The notes: generated from the sequence alone by a model not told the origin. A stretch of 64,000 nucleotides of DNA from CBDDGJ01 sp965227805 (GCA_965227805.1 CBDDGJ010000003.1:682001-746000); one strand, 5' to 3'. Positions 43,814 through 52,961 are shown, counted from the stretch's first letter. Made by a program: numbers and translations.

Positions 43814-44746
43814 CTAATCCTGCACACCCAGCCGGCGGGAAATATAGTCGAGCTGGTCTAGGGAATTATAGCGAATAGACATCACCCCCCCTTTGCGCGC
43901 ATCATGATCAATAGATATGTTAAGCCCCAAAACTTCGGACAATTTATGCTCAAACGCGCGAATATCCGCATTTTCATTATTTTCATTATGAACAGCATTA
44001 GATGGCGGCTTTTGTGACATTTTCCCGTGATTGGAAATTATTTTCTCCACCGCACGCACGCTCAAGCCTTCGGCAATAATCTTTTTTGCAAGCCCAAGCG
44101 CATCCGGATAATTCACCAATGCACGCGCATGGCCAGGGGTTAATTTTCCTTCAATAAGTAAGAACTGAACCGCCTCATCAAGCCCATTTAAGCGCAAAAT
44201 ATTGGCAATATAGCTTCGGGTTTTGCCCAAAGTTTGCGCCAGTTGTTCTTGGGTATAATCAAATTCTTGCATAAGCCGTATATAGGCTTGTGCTTCTTCA
44301 ATCGCATTTAGGTCTGCACGCTGCACATTTTCGATAATGCCAATTTCCAAAGCCTCGCGATCATTAAACGCGCGAATGATCACCGGAATATCATGAATTT
44401 TTGCTTTTTGCGCCGCGCGCCACCGCCTTTCACCCGCAATAATCTCATAACGGTCATTATCCCCCGCCAGCGGGCGCACAAGTAAGGGTTGCAAAACCCC
44501 TTTTTGTTCAATAGAGCGCACAAGGTCTTGTGCTTTGGCGTCATCAAATTTGCGTCGCGGCTGAAATTTTCCAGCCACAAGCTGGTCTAGCCCGACCATA
44601 CGAATGGCGGTATCGCCTTGTGTAAGAGACGTTACATTTTCCGCCGCTTCGGGGGCATATGCGTCTATATTATTTTCCTCGTCAGCAAGGGCATCACCAA
44701 TAAGCGCGGAAAGCCCCCGCCCCAAACCTCGCTTTTTCTCTGCCAT
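43814..44746 (-). CDS. parB: Chromosome-partitioning protein ParB
   Basis: ParB binds parS, spreads as a CTP-dependent clamp and loads SMC. From ATG 44746 (AAAGGA seven bases upstream; a second ATG at 44752 is too close) it has 310 aa. Marks are KKRGLGRGLSALIGD, the CTP-binding/N-domain IIAGERRWRAAQ and EIGIIENVQRADLNAIEEA, the helix-turn-helix YTQEQLAQTLGKTRSYIANI-like segment, KLTPGHARALV and a C-terminal dimer domain. It lies 21 bases after parA. Several parS-like sites lie 1.5-7 kb away. Confidence 0.97.
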   Translation of the reverse strand: MAEKKRGLGRGLSALIGDALADEENNIDAYAPEAAENVTSLTQGDTAIRMVGLDQLVAGKFQPRRKFDDAKAQDLVRSIEQKGVLQPLLVRPLAGDNDRYEIIAGERRWRAAQKAKIHDIPVIIRAFNDREALEIGIIENVQRADLNAIEEAQAYIRLMQEFDYTQEQLAQTLGKTRSYIANILRLNGLDEAVQFLLIEGKLTPGHARALVNYPDALGLAKKIIAEGLSVRAVEKIISNHGKMSQKPPSNAVHNENNENADIRAFEHKLSEVLGLNISIDHDARKGGVMSIRYNSLDQLDYISRRLGVQD

Positions 44747-44767
44747 AATCATTTCCTTTCTTAAATT

Positions 44768-45586
44768 TTACGATGCGACTGTTGTCATGCGGTGCAACAA
44801 CTCGGATGCCAAACGGATATAAGCGCGGCTGCCGACACATTTATGATCATATAAAAGTGCCGGCAAACCAAAAGACGGCGCCTCTGAAAGCCGCACATTG
44901 CGCGGAATAACCGTATCATAAACCAAGCGCCCAAAATGCCCGCGCACATCTTCTTCAACCTGCGATGATAAATTGCTCCGTGAATCATACATGGTTAAAA
45001 CAATACCTTGCATATGTAAATTTTTGTTAAGTGTTTGTTTTACTTGGGTTATTGTCGATACAAGCTGGCTAAGCCCCTCCAGCGCAAAAAATTCGCATTG
45101 AAGCGGCACCAAAATAGAGCGTGCCACAATCATCGCGTTTAAGGTGAGCATATTAAGCGAGGGTGGGCAATCAATAAAGATAAAGTCATATGCTGCGGCA
45201 AAATTATCTTTCCATAAAGCATCTTTTAATACAAATAAGCGGCGCGGATTATTGGCAAGCTCCACTTCAATCCCCAATAAATCCATACTTGCCACCACAA
45301 CATCTAGGCCTTTTATTTGTGTCTGCCGCACCGTTTGCTGCCCTGTCACCTCGTTTAGCAAAAGCTCAAAGCTACCCGTTTCGCGATCTTCCTTATCCAC
45401 CCCCACCCCTGTGCTGGCATTGCCTTGCGGGTCAAGATCAATCAATAAAACCTTCTGCTTAATGCTGGCCAAGGCAGTGCTTAGATTTACGGCTGTTGTT
45501 GTTTTACCCACGCCGCCTTTTTGATTGGCCAATGCAATAATATGCGGTTTTGTTAAGGCCGCATTCTGTTGCTTGTGTTCGCTCAT
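44768..45586 (-). CDS. parA: Chromosome-partitioning ATPase ParA
   Basis: ParA is the Walker-type ATPase that moves ParB-parS complexes over the nucleoid. The 272-aa protein has a deviant Walker A KGGVGKTTTAVN (residues ~23-34), Walker A' LLIDLDPQGNASTGVG, Walker B FIFIDCPPSL and RGHFGRLVYDTVIPRNVRLSEAPSFG (read as blocks), typical of chromosomal Soj/ParA. It lacks the N-terminal DNA-binding domain of plasmid ParA. GGGGAGAG precedes the ATG. It follows rsmG by 23 bases. Confidence 0.97.
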   Translation of the reverse strand: MSEHKQQNAALTKPHIIALANQKGGVGKTTTAVNLSTALASIKQKVLLIDLDPQGNASTGVGVDKEDRETGSFELLLNEVTGQQTVRQTQIKGLDVVVASMDLLGIEVELANNPRRLFVLKDALWKDNFAAAYDFIFIDCPPSLNMLTLNAMIVARSILVPLQCEFFALEGLSQLVSTITQVKQTLNKNLHMQGIVLTMYDSRSNLSSQVEEDVRGHFGRLVYDTVIPRNVRLSEAPSFGLPALLYDHKCVGSRAYIRLASELLHRMTTVAS

Positions 45587-45609
45587 AAACTCTCCCCTTA
45601 CATGCGCAT

Positions 45610-46266
45610 CTATATATTGCGTTCAGCTAATTCGGTGATTTGCAAAATGCGCGCGGCTTTATCCGTTATACTTATATGGTTTTCCACCACAAAACGCCAT
45701 TTCTTTTGTGCCTCTTCCACCTCTTTTACCCAGTTTTTTCCTTTATGGAGCAAGGCGATTGTATGGGGGGCAACATATACACGCATAAGAGAGAAAAGAG
45801 GTGTAAGCGGTGCCAAGGCGCGCGCGGTGATAATATCCGGCACGCCGCATTTTTGATTTATTTTTGGTGCGGCCGCTTCAATTCTATCGTTGATGATATG
45901 TGCTTTAACATTGGTTTCCCGCAAAACATTTTGTAGGAATGTGGTTTTCCGGCCATCGCTTTCCACAAGCGTAACATGTTTATGCGGATCTTCGGCAAAT
46001 AGAATAGCGAATACAAGCCCGGGAAATCCGGCGCCCGAACCGAGATCGAGCCAGTTTTGTGCGGTGGCGGGGGCAAGCGTCACAATTTGTGCGGAATCAG
46101 CAATATGGCGGTGCCAAAAGCTATTTAGGGTGGTATTTCCGACCAGATTTATATGTGTTTGCCATTTACGTAATAGGGTTTCATAAATCATAAGGCGCGC
46201 GATTGTTTCACGTGAAACCTTGAAATAATCGCGGAAATGGTCTGCTGTAAATGTGTCAGGCAGCAT
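45610..46266 (-). CDS. rsmG: 16S rRNA (guanine527-N7)-methyltransferase
   Basis: RsmG (GidB) methylates G527 in the 530 loop of 16S rRNA. The 218-aa protein has LLRKWQTHINLVGNTTL, FWHRHIADSAQ, SAM motif I WLDLGSGAGFPGLVFAIL and VTLVESDGRKTTFLQNVLRE, and ITARALAPLTPLFSLM. Its first codons overlap the mnmG end by 11 bases, and a parS-like site is embedded in its 5' coding part. Confidence 0.96.
   Translation of the reverse strand: MLPDTFTADHFRDYFKVSRETIARLMIYETLLRKWQTHINLVGNTTLNSFWHRHIADSAQIVTLAPATAQNWLDLGSGAGFPGLVFAILFAEDPHKHVTLVESDGRKTTFLQNVLRETNVKAHIINDRIEAAAPKINQKCGVPDIITARALAPLTPLFSLMRVYVAPHTIALLHKGKNWVKEVEEAQKKWRFVVENHISITDKAARILQITELAERNI
46204..46219. promoter_or_regulatory. parS-like ParB binding site (in rsmG)
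   Basis: TGTTTCACGTGAAACC matches the bacterial parS consensus TGTTTCACGTGAAACA at 15 of 16 positions and is the best-conserved palindrome of its kind here. It lies within the coding sequence of rsmG, about 1.5 kb from parB. Confidence 0.85.
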
Positions 46267-48133
46267 TGTGTTTTCCGATATTTTTTTTCACAATGTGTAA
46301 AAGCAAGGTAAGGGCTGCAGGTGTCATCCCATCCATACGCGCCGCTTGCCCCAGTGTTGCGGGGCGTAAAGCCGCAAGTTTTTCGCGCACTTCGCTGGCC
46401 ATGCCTTCCATCGCCATATAGTCAATATTGCGGGGTAATTGCAAATTCTCATCCCGCCGGAATGCTGCAATATCAGCCGCTTGCCGCTCGAGATAGCCTG
46501 CATAAAGTGCATCCGTGCGTATTTGCTCTTGAACAGAAAAAGACCAGTGCGCCGTTTGCGGAAAAATACGCTTTATATCTGCCCATTCAATCTGCGGATA
46601 AGCCAATAGGTCAAAAATAGTGCGCCTTATGCCGTCAGCATTTAGGTGAATATTATGCTTTTTTGCTTCATTAGGCGTAAGAGACAGTGTTTGTGCGGTT
46701 TCGCGCGCCGCATCAAGTATGTGCATTTTTTGCGTAAAGGCCTGCCGCCGTGTTTTTCCGACAATTCCAGCCTCTATGCCTTTTAGAGTAAGTCTTTGAT
46801 CGGCATTATCAGCACGCAATGTGAGGCGATATTCTGCCCGTGCGGTAAACATGCGATAAGGTTCGCTAACGCCTTTTGTAACGAGATCATCAATCATAAC
46901 GCCGATATAGGCGGCGGCACGGTCGAAAATATACGCATCGGCTTGCCCCGCCAACCGTGCGGCATTAAGCCCTGCGACAAGTCCCTGTGCTGCTGCTTCT
47001 TCATAACCCGTGGTTCCATTTATTTGGCCTGCAAGAAAAAAGCCGCTTAATTTTTTGCTTTCCAAACTCGGGAAAAGTTCGCGCGGGTCAATATAATCAT
47101 ATTCTATGGCATATCCGGGACGCAAAATTTGCGCTGTTTCAAGCCCGGGAATGGTTTTCAGGAAAGCGGCCTGCACCTCTGCGGGCAAAGATGTGGAAAT
47201 ACCATTTGGATAAACCGTTATGTCGTCTAACCCCTCCGGCTCAAGAAATATCTGATGATACATGCGTTCGGGAAAGCGCGCCGCCTTATCTTCAATAGAT
47301 GGGCAATAGCGCGGGCCGACGCCTTCAATTTGCCCCGAATAAACCGCAGAGCGGGTGATATTATCTTGAATAATCTGCAATGTATCCGGCGTTGTGGTGG
47401 TAATATGGCATGTAGTTTGTGGCGTTGGGGTGGTTTCGGTTAAAAAAGAAAAGAATGTCGGGGGCGTATCGCCGGTTTGTTCTTCTAATATATCTTTATT
47501 TATTGTGCGCCCATCCAGCCGTGGTGGTGTTCCGGTTTTAAGCCGCCCCATGGCAAATCCCAGCGCATAAAGTCGCTTTGATAGAGCAAGGGCAGGTGCT
47601 TCACCGTGTCGGCCTGCGGCAATGCGTTTTTCGCCACAGTGAATAATGCCATCCAGAAACGTGCCGGTGGTTAACACCACTGCTTTTGCATAATAGGTGT
47701 CTCCGGCACTGGTTATCACACCTGTTACAGCACCATTTTGCACCACAATATCATCAATAGCGGCAGCGATAATATGTAGGTTTTTGGTGGTATGCATCTC
47801 ATTTTGCATGGCGTTTCGATAAAGCGCGCGGTCAATTTGCGCGCGGGGGCCGCGCACGGCGGGCCCTTTCCGGCGATTAAGCAGGCGGAATTGTATGCCG
47901 CTTATATCGGCCATACGCGCCATGACGCCATCTAGCGCATCTATTTCCCGCACCAAATGGCCTTTGCCAATGCCACCAATCGCTGGATTGCATGACATTT
48001 CACCTATGGTTTCTATTTTATGGGTAACGAGCAATGTGCGGGCACCATAGCGGGCGGCGGCACTTGCTGCCTCACATCCTGCATGACCACCCCCGATAAT
48101 GATCACATCCCATTTATGATTTGCCTTATTCAT
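46256..48133 (-). CDS. mnmG: tRNA uridine-5-carboxymethylaminomethyl modification enzyme MnmG
   Basis: MnmG (GidA) works with MnmE to modify U34 of several tRNAs, using FAD, NADH and a folate methylene group. The 625-aa protein has the FAD-binding VIIGGGHAGCEAASAAARYG, the signature GPAVRGPRAQIDR, TGTFLDGIIHCGEKR with active-site Cys, LKTGTPPRLDG, GQINGTTGYEEAAAQGLVAGLNAA (read as blocks) and the C-terminal helical domain. Length is standard. It overlaps rsmG downstream and is separated from mnmE by repeat block B. Confidence 0.97.
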   Translation of the reverse strand: MNKANHKWDVIIIGGGHAGCEAASAAARYGARTLLVTHKIETIGEMSCNPAIGGIGKGHLVREIDALDGVMARMADISGIQFRLLNRRKGPAVRGPRAQIDRALYRNAMQNEMHTTKNLHIIAAAIDDIVVQNGAVTGVITSAGDTYYAKAVVLTTGTFLDGIIHCGEKRIAAGRHGEAPALALSKRLYALGFAMGRLKTGTPPRLDGRTINKDILEEQTGDTPPTFFSFLTETTPTPQTTCHITTTTPDTLQIIQDNITRSAVYSGQIEGVGPRYCPSIEDKAARFPERMYHQIFLEPEGLDDITVYPNGISTSLPAEVQAAFLKTIPGLETAQILRPGYAIEYDYIDPRELFPSLESKKLSGFFLAGQINGTTGYEEAAAQGLVAGLNAARLAGQADAYIFDRAAAYIGVMIDDLVTKGVSEPYRMFTARAEYRLTLRADNADQRLTLKGIEAGIVGKTRRQAFTQKMHILDAARETAQTLSLTPNEAKKHNIHLNADGIRRTIFDLLAYPQIEWADIKRIFPQTAHWSFSVQEQIRTDALYAGYLERQAADIAAFRRDENLQLPRNIDYMAMEGMASEVREKLAALRPATLGQAARMDGMTPAALTLLLHIVKKNIGKHNAA

Positions 48134-48172
48134 ATGTGCTTTTTACAGACCTAGGTGCCTACATGCAAGCAA

Positions 48173-48188
48173 TGTTTCACGTGAGTCA
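48173..48188. promoter_or_regulatory. parS-like site upstream of mnmG
   Basis: TGTTTCACGTGAGTCA keeps the left half and centre of parS (13 of 16 matches) and lies 40 bases upstream of the mnmG start. The same 16 bases recur at 48589-48604, on the other side of the repeat block. Confidence 0.6.
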
Positions 48189-48234
48189 GGCGGGCAATCG
48201 CATGATGAAATAAAGAGGGGTTCAAGCGCTCATT

Positions 48235-48586
48235 CGCACGCGTGCTTGTTTTGCTGCAACAGAAAAGAAAAAGAGCGCGTTCGCGGGTTTTGGGATAGGC
48301 GCGTCATTCGCGCCCGCGCGGCGGCGTGAGAGCGTGCAGTTAAGCTAGGACTGTGATGGGTGGCGGGTGCTTGCTATGGATCGGTAGGCAATCGCGCGAT
48401 AAACAAAAATGCAATGTGTAGTGACCAACAAAAATGTAATGTGTAGCACCCAAAAAGAAAGCGCGCCCATGTTTGCGCTATATAGGGACGCCCCATGGGC
48501 GCGCCCGCAGCAGAAAAGAAAAAGAGCTTGTTCGCGGGTGTGGGGTTCAAGCGCCCATTCGCGCCAGCGAATGTGTGGCGTAAAAA
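48235..48586. repeat. Mosaic of palindromic repeat modules (block B)
   Basis: The mnmE-mnmG gap holds the same modules as block A: GCAACAGAAAAGAAAAAGAG near 48257, the TGCTTGCTATGGATCGGTAG / GGCAATCGCGCGATAAAC unit near 48368-48406, the hairpin with GCGCGCCCATG (48461-48471) and CATGGGCGCGC (48494-48504), its GCAGCAGAAAAGAAAAAGAG tail, and CATTCGCGCCAGCGAATG (7-base arms) near 48556-48573. The block is bracketed by identical 18-base sequences that contain parS-like sites. Confidence 0.85.
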
Positions 48587-48588
48587 AA

Positions 48589-48604
48589 TGTTTCACGTGA
48601 GTCA
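48589..48604. promoter_or_regulatory. parS-like site downstream of mnmE
   Basis: TGTTTCACGTGAGTCA is identical to the site at 48173-48188, as is the two-base AA before each copy. It lies ten bases from the mnmE stop. Confidence 0.6.
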
Positions 48605-48613
48605 CACAATAGA

Positions 48614-49909
48614 TCACTTGCCGATGCAAAAGTCTGAAAATACAATATCCAACAAAGCCTCCACATCCACCGCGCCCGTAATGCGTCCCAATGCACGATT
48701 GGCAAGGCGTAAATCTTCCGCAGCAAGCTCTAAGGCATCGTCTCGCGCCGCTAAACCGCGTGATAAAGCTGTAAGGCTTTCTTGTAATGCCTGCCTGTGG
48801 CGCAGGCGGGTCAAACGCGGTGCTTCGCCCAGGCCATATTGCATACGAATCCGCCCCTCCAATGCAGCAAGAAAATTGTCAAAGCCTGTGCCCGTCTTTG
48901 CCGAAAGCGCAAAATCAACACCCTTTGGCGGCGGCGCAAGGTCGCATTTATTGGCAATCAGAAAATCCGTTTCACGTGAAATAAAAGCGGGCGCATCAGT
49001 AATATCCGTCGCAGACAACACAAAAATACGTATATCTGCCTCTTTGCCGCGTGCCAAAGCCCGCTTCACGCCTTCTTGCTCAATCGCGTCTGCCGTATCG
49101 CGTAAGCCTGCCGTATCAGAAAACACAACCGGAATGCCGGCTAATGTAAGGGGAACATCTATAATGTCGCGCGTTGTCCCCGGTTGGTCGGAGGTGATTG
49201 CCGCGCCGCGCCCGGCAATATGATTCAAAATGCTGGACTTTCCAACATTCGGCGCGCCCATAATGGCAATAGCAAGCCCCTCACGCACAGATATGCCGCG
49301 CGCATCATCTATATGCGCCGCCATATCCGTGCATAGCTGCTGTAAATCCGGAAAAGCCGCGGTGCCAATGCCGCCAGGTAAATCTTCTTCTGCAAACTCT
49401 ATATCCGCTTCAATATGCGCCAGGGCATGGGTAAGGCGTGTGCGCCATGTTTCATAAAGCGCCCCCAATTCACCGCGCAACTGCCTTATGGCTTGATGGT
49501 GCTGTGCTTCGGTTTCGGCATCAATTAAATCGGCAATGGCTTCTGCACGTGTTAAATCCATTTTGCCATTCAAAACGGCACGGCGGGTAAATTCTCCTGC
49601 CTGGGCAGGGCGCATATCTGGCTCACGTGATAAAACTGTTAGCAGGCGAGACACCACATGCGTCCCGCCATGTATATGTAGCTCTGCCATATCTTCACCG
49701 CTATAAGACTGAGGCGCTGCAAAATAAAGAATGAGTGCCTCATCAAGAATATTCGTATCTTCATAAAGCACAGCAAATTGTGCCATACGCGGGGGCGGGG
49801 GCGGTTTATGGGTAAGTTTTTGTAAGAGTGGCTTTACCCCTTCACCAGATATACGGATAATGGCGATCGCGCCGCGTTGGGGAGCTGTGGAAAGAGCATA
49901 TATCGTCAT
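48614..49909 (-). CDS. mnmE: tRNA modification GTPase MnmE
   Basis: MnmE is the GTPase partner of MnmG in U34 modification. The 431-aa protein has an N-terminal folate-binding domain (GAIAIIRISGEGVKPLL; SYSGEDMAELHIHGG; AGEFTRRAVLNGKMDLTRAE), a helical domain, a G domain with GAPNVGKSS (~218), GTTRDIIDVPLTLAGIPV, DTAGLRDT and NKCD, and the C-terminal CIGK with catalytic Cys. It is slightly shorter than average (about 450). A parS-like site lies in the coding region at 48968. Confidence 0.97.
   Translation of the reverse strand: MTIYALSTAPQRGAIAIIRISGEGVKPLLQKLTHKPPPPPRMAQFAVLYEDTNILDEALILYFAAPQSYSGEDMAELHIHGGTHVVSRLLTVLSREPDMRPAQAGEFTRRAVLNGKMDLTRAEAIADLIDAETEAQHHQAIRQLRGELGALYETWRTRLTHALAHIEADIEFAEEDLPGGIGTAAFPDLQQLCTDMAAHIDDARGISVREGLAIAIMGAPNVGKSSILNHIAGRGAAITSDQPGTTRDIIDVPLTLAGIPVVFSDTAGLRDTADAIEQEGVKRALARGKEADIRIFVLSATDITDAPAFISRETDFLIANKCDLAPPPKGVDFALSAKTGTGFDNFLAALEGRIRMQYGLGEAPRLTRLRHRQALQESLTALSRGLAARDDALELAAEDLRLANRALGRITGAVDVEALLDIVFSDFCIGK
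48968..48983. promoter_or_regulatory. parS-like site inside mnmE
   Basis: CGTTTCACGTGAAATA matches the parS consensus at 14 of 16 positions, with a perfect 12-base core TTTCACGTGAAA. Confidence 0.75.
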
Positions 49910-49954
49910 ATTTATCTTGTATCATGTATGAATTTGTGACTCTATTAACCCATT

Positions 49955-51985
49955 ATGCAAGAGATGATAAGCAAAAATCAACTTGCCGGACAGACAAGCC
50001 CCTATTTGGAACAACATAAGGATAATCCGGTAAACTGGCAAATATGGAGTGATGCGGCTTTTAGAGCGGCAAAAACCCATAAGCGCCCCATTTTATTATC
50101 CATAGGCTATGCGGCGTGCCATTGGTGTCATGTTATGGCGCATGAATGTTTTGAAGATGCAGAGGTTGCACAGCTTATGAACCGGCATTTTATCTGCATT
50201 AAGTTAGACCGTGAGGAGCGTCCTGATATTGACGCCCTTTATATGAAGGCGCTTTCCTTGCTTGGCATTCAGGGCGGCTGGCCTTTAACCATGTTTTTAG
50301 ATGCCGATGCGCGTCCCTTTTGGGGGGGCACATATTTCCCAAAATATCCGCAAAATGGTCTGCCGGGCTTTATGCAAATCCTGGAAGAAATTGCACGTGT
50401 CTATCATGATGAACCGGAGAAAATCCATAAAAATGCCCACGCCATAAGCCAGGCATTAAGCGAAAGGGAAGCAGAAATGCACGCGGGCGCATTTCCGCAT
50501 GACCTGCCCGCCCGCGCGGCGCGCAGCATTGCCGCCTATATTGATAAGAAAAAGGGTGGATTTGGGCAGGCGCCTAAATTTCCACAACCCTTTTTATATG
50601 AATTTGTGTGGCGGCATTATATATATAGTAAGGATGAGGCTTTGGCACAGTCTGTTCTTGCAAGCCTGGAAGCTATGTGCCGTGGGGGGCTTTACGATCA
50701 TATTGGTGGCGGTTTTTCGCGCTATGCTGTGGATGAAGACTGGCTTATTCCGCATTTTGAAAAAATGCTCTATGACAATGCGCTTTTGGTGGATGTGCTT
50801 GTATTTGTATGGAAGCAAACGCGAAATCCGCTTTTTGCGCGGCGCATAGCAGATACGCTGGCATGGGTTTCACGTGAAACAAAATTGGCAGGCGGCGGCT
50901 TTGCCTCAAGCCTGGATGCTGATAGCGAGGGGCAAGAGGGAAAGGCCTATCTGTGGGAAAAGCAGGAAATCAGTGATGTTTTAGGCGCGGCGGCAGAGGC
51001 ATTTTGTGCAGAGTATAATATAAGCAGCGAAGGGAATTTTGAAGGGAAAAATATCCTCCACCGTCTTGGGGCGCAGCAGGATGAATCCGAAGAAAAATGG
51101 GCTGCAGCGCGGCATGCGTTACGCATATATCGTGATAAGCGCCCTCAACCCGCCTGTGATGATAAAATTCTAGCCGATTGGAATGGCATGATGATTACAG
51201 CCTTATGCAAGGCAGGGTCTTGCTTTGCGCATAGGCCGTGGATAGATATGGCCGAAGCGGCTTTTGCACATATATCCACCCGATTAACCGCCGGGGATAA
51301 GCTATATCATAGCGCACGTGGCAAATGGCGGCTTACGGTGTCTTTGGGTGATGATTATGCACATATGTGCAATGCTGCACTCTCGCTTTATAGCGTAAGC
51401 GGAAATGATGCTTATCTTGCACAATGCGAACGCTGGATGGATGTTTTTATACGGGATTTTTGGGATGGTGGAAAAAAGGCTTTTGCTGCTAACATGGTGG
51501 AAGATCATATCATTACCCGTAGCTTTCCTATAGAAGATAATGCTGTGCCCTCGCTTAATGCGGTTGCGCTTTGTGTTTTGGCAAAATTATATGCTTTTAC
51601 TGGCAAGCCGGATTATGAAAGCCGCGCCCATGAGCTGCGCGATGCGTTTGCAGGGCATGTGCAGAAACATTATGTGTCTATGACGGCTTATTTGAATGCA
51701 TGTGATTTAGTGGCGCAGCCTATAAATTGTCTGCTTATTGACAGCGCAGATTCATTTTATAATCATCCATTGCTTAAACCTGTTGCCCAACATGCTTTAC
51801 CGAATGTGGTGATACAATGCATTGCTCCCAATCAGTCTTTACCGCTTTTGCATCCGGCGTATGGGAAACAACAAATAGACGGCAAGCCGACACTCTATAT
51901 TTGCCCGGGAAAGCAGTGCATGCCGCCCCTTACAGAGGCACACTATGTTCAACAAATGCTGGATAATTTACAAAAGGCCGGCTAA
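49955..51985 (+). CDS. Thioredoxin-domain protein of the YyaL/DUF255 (spermatogenesis-associated 20) family
   Basis: The 676-aa protein starts with a DUF255 thioredoxin-like domain (residues ~8-170) with YLEQHKDNPVNWQIW, the C-x-x-C motif in YAACHWCHVMAHECFED (~50-66), LDREERPDID and GGWPLTMFLDADARPFWGGT. A six-hairpin glycosidase-like domain follows (~190-620; GGFGQAPKFPQPFLYEF, GGLYDHIGGGFSRYAVD, HFEKMLYDNALL, DADSEGQEGKAYLW). No signal peptide is present, so it is cytosolic. Biochemical function remains unproven across the family. It is divergent from mnmE and carries a parS-like site at 50866. Confidence 0.92.
   Translation: MQEMISKNQLAGQTSPYLEQHKDNPVNWQIWSDAAFRAAKTHKRPILLSIGYAACHWCHVMAHECFEDAEVAQLMNRHFICIKLDREERPDIDALYMKALSLLGIQGGWPLTMFLDADARPFWGGTYFPKYPQNGLPGFMQILEEIARVYHDEPEKIHKNAHAISQALSEREAEMHAGAFPHDLPARAARSIAAYIDKKKGGFGQAPKFPQPFLYEFVWRHYIYSKDEALAQSVLASLEAMCRGGLYDHIGGGFSRYAVDEDWLIPHFEKMLYDNALLVDVLVFVWKQTRNPLFARRIADTLAWVSRETKLAGGGFASSLDADSEGQEGKAYLWEKQEISDVLGAAAEAFCAEYNISSEGNFEGKNILHRLGAQQDESEEKWAAARHALRIYRDKRPQPACDDKILADWNGMMITALCKAGSCFAHRPWIDMAEAAFAHISTRLTAGDKLYHSARGKWRLTVSLGDDYAHMCNAALSLYSVSGNDAYLAQCERWMDVFIRDFWDGGKKAFAANMVEDHIITRSFPIEDNAVPSLNAVALCVLAKLYAFTGKPDYESRAHELRDAFAGHVQKHYVSMTAYLNACDLVAQPINCLLIDSADSFYNHPLLKPVAQHALPNVVIQCIAPNQSLPLLHPAYGKQQIDGKPTLYICPGKQCMPPLTEAHYVQQMLDNLQKAG
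50866..50881. promoter_or_regulatory. parS-like site inside the YyaL-family gene
   Basis: GGTTTCACGTGAAACA matches the parS consensus at 15 of 16 positions and contains the perfect 14-base palindrome GTTTCACGTGAAAC. Confidence 0.8.
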
Positions 51986-52021
51986 ACTATGTGATGCGAT
52001 GAAAGAGTGAGGAGAAATATT

Positions 52022-52717
52022 ATGTCGGATATGTTAAACATTTCATGCACAGACGGCACATTTAATGCTTATCTTGCAAAGCCGGAAAAGGGCATAGGCC
52101 CAGGTGTTATTGTTATTCAGGAAATTTTCGGGGTGAATGACAATATTCGCGCCATTGCTGATAATCTTGCTGCACAGGGGTTTTATGCTTTGGCACCTGA
52201 TTTATTCTGGCGGATAGAGCCCAATGTTCAGCTAAGCGATCAAAGCGAGGCTGATTGGCAAAAAGCATTTTCGCTTATGTCTGCTTTTGATGCAGATGCG
52301 GGTGTGCGTGATATTCAGGAAAGCATTACAACTTTACGTAATTATGAAGGGTGCACGGGTAAGGTGGGGCTTATCGGCTTTTGTCTGGGGGGAAAGATGG
52401 CTTATTTAGCCGCGACCGATACGGATGTTGAATGTGCCATTGGCTATTATGGCGTTGGGATTCAAGATATGCTTGAAAAGGCGGAAACGATTAAAAACCC
52501 GCTTATGCTTCATATTGCTGGCAAGGATGAATTTGTGCCGATGGACGCGCAAGCAAAAATTCAAAAGGCACTTGGTAAGCATGAACACATTACATTACAT
52601 ACATATCCTGATGACGACCATGCATTTGCACGCGAGGGGGGCGCGCATTATTCTGCATCGAGTGCAGCAACGGCGAATGCCCGCACGTTAAATCTGCTTA
52701 AAGATATATTGCTTTAA
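52022..52717 (+). CDS. Dienelactone hydrolase family protein
   Basis: The start at ATG 52022 has AGGAG seven bases upstream. The 231-aa alpha/beta hydrolase has GVIVIQEIFGVNDNIRAIAD (residues ~31-50), the nucleophile elbow GFCLGGKMAYLA with catalytic Cys rather than Ser, AGKDEFVPMDAQ with Asp, and DDDHAFAREGG with His. Classical family members hydrolyse dienelactone in chloroaromatic breakdown; genomic relatives like this one are usually general carboxymethylenebutenolidase-like enzymes with unknown substrates. It follows the YyaL gene by 36 bases. Confidence 0.9.
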   Translation: MSDMLNISCTDGTFNAYLAKPEKGIGPGVIVIQEIFGVNDNIRAIADNLAAQGFYALAPDLFWRIEPNVQLSDQSEADWQKAFSLMSAFDADAGVRDIQESITTLRNYEGCTGKVGLIGFCLGGKMAYLAATDTDVECAIGYYGVGIQDMLEKAETIKNPLMLHIAGKDEFVPMDAQAKIQKALGKHEHITLHTYPDDDHAFAREGGAHYSASSAATANARTLNLLKDILL

Positions 52718-52884
52718 GACTGCATATGAATGTGTGCAAAACATTATATTACGAAATCGTATTACGTTTATCACATACATCTTTCATATAGGGTAAGCAG
52801 GTGTATAACACCCAATAAGAGAAAAAGCATCATTTTACTTTATTTGAAAATCATATAAAATGTCATCACGCTGCGTTCCATACT

Positions 52885-52961
52885 GTGGTCGGGGTGGTGG
52901 TGTTATATAACAGGTCACCGCAACTAAAGGCGTTGCGGCCAGTATTTACAGTGGTTTTTGA
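52885..52961 (+). ncRNA. Candidate structured RNA leader (riboswitch- or attenuator-like)
   Basis: A closing stem pairs GTCGGGGTG (52888-52896) with CACCCCGGC (52962-52970), with one G-U pair. It encloses a palindromic TGTTATATAACA hairpin (52901-52912) and CGCAAC-loop-GTTGCG (52919-52924 with 52932-52937, loop TAAAGGC). The 3' strand of the closing stem shares bases with the terminator stem at 52968, so the two folds compete, as in transcription-controlling riboswitches. I could not match it to a known riboswitch class. Confidence 0.4.

Noticed and set aside
44768..46266. Whether parA-parB could belong to a plasmid-type partition system
   Set aside because: ParA lacks the plasmid N-terminal DNA-binding domain, and the genes sit in the standard chromosomal rsmG-parA-parB order.
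48495..49223. Plus-strand 242-codon frame antisense to mnmE
   Set aside because: It mixes repeat block B with the reverse complement of a certain gene; Ser/Arg/Ala-rich composition is typical of an antisense shadow.
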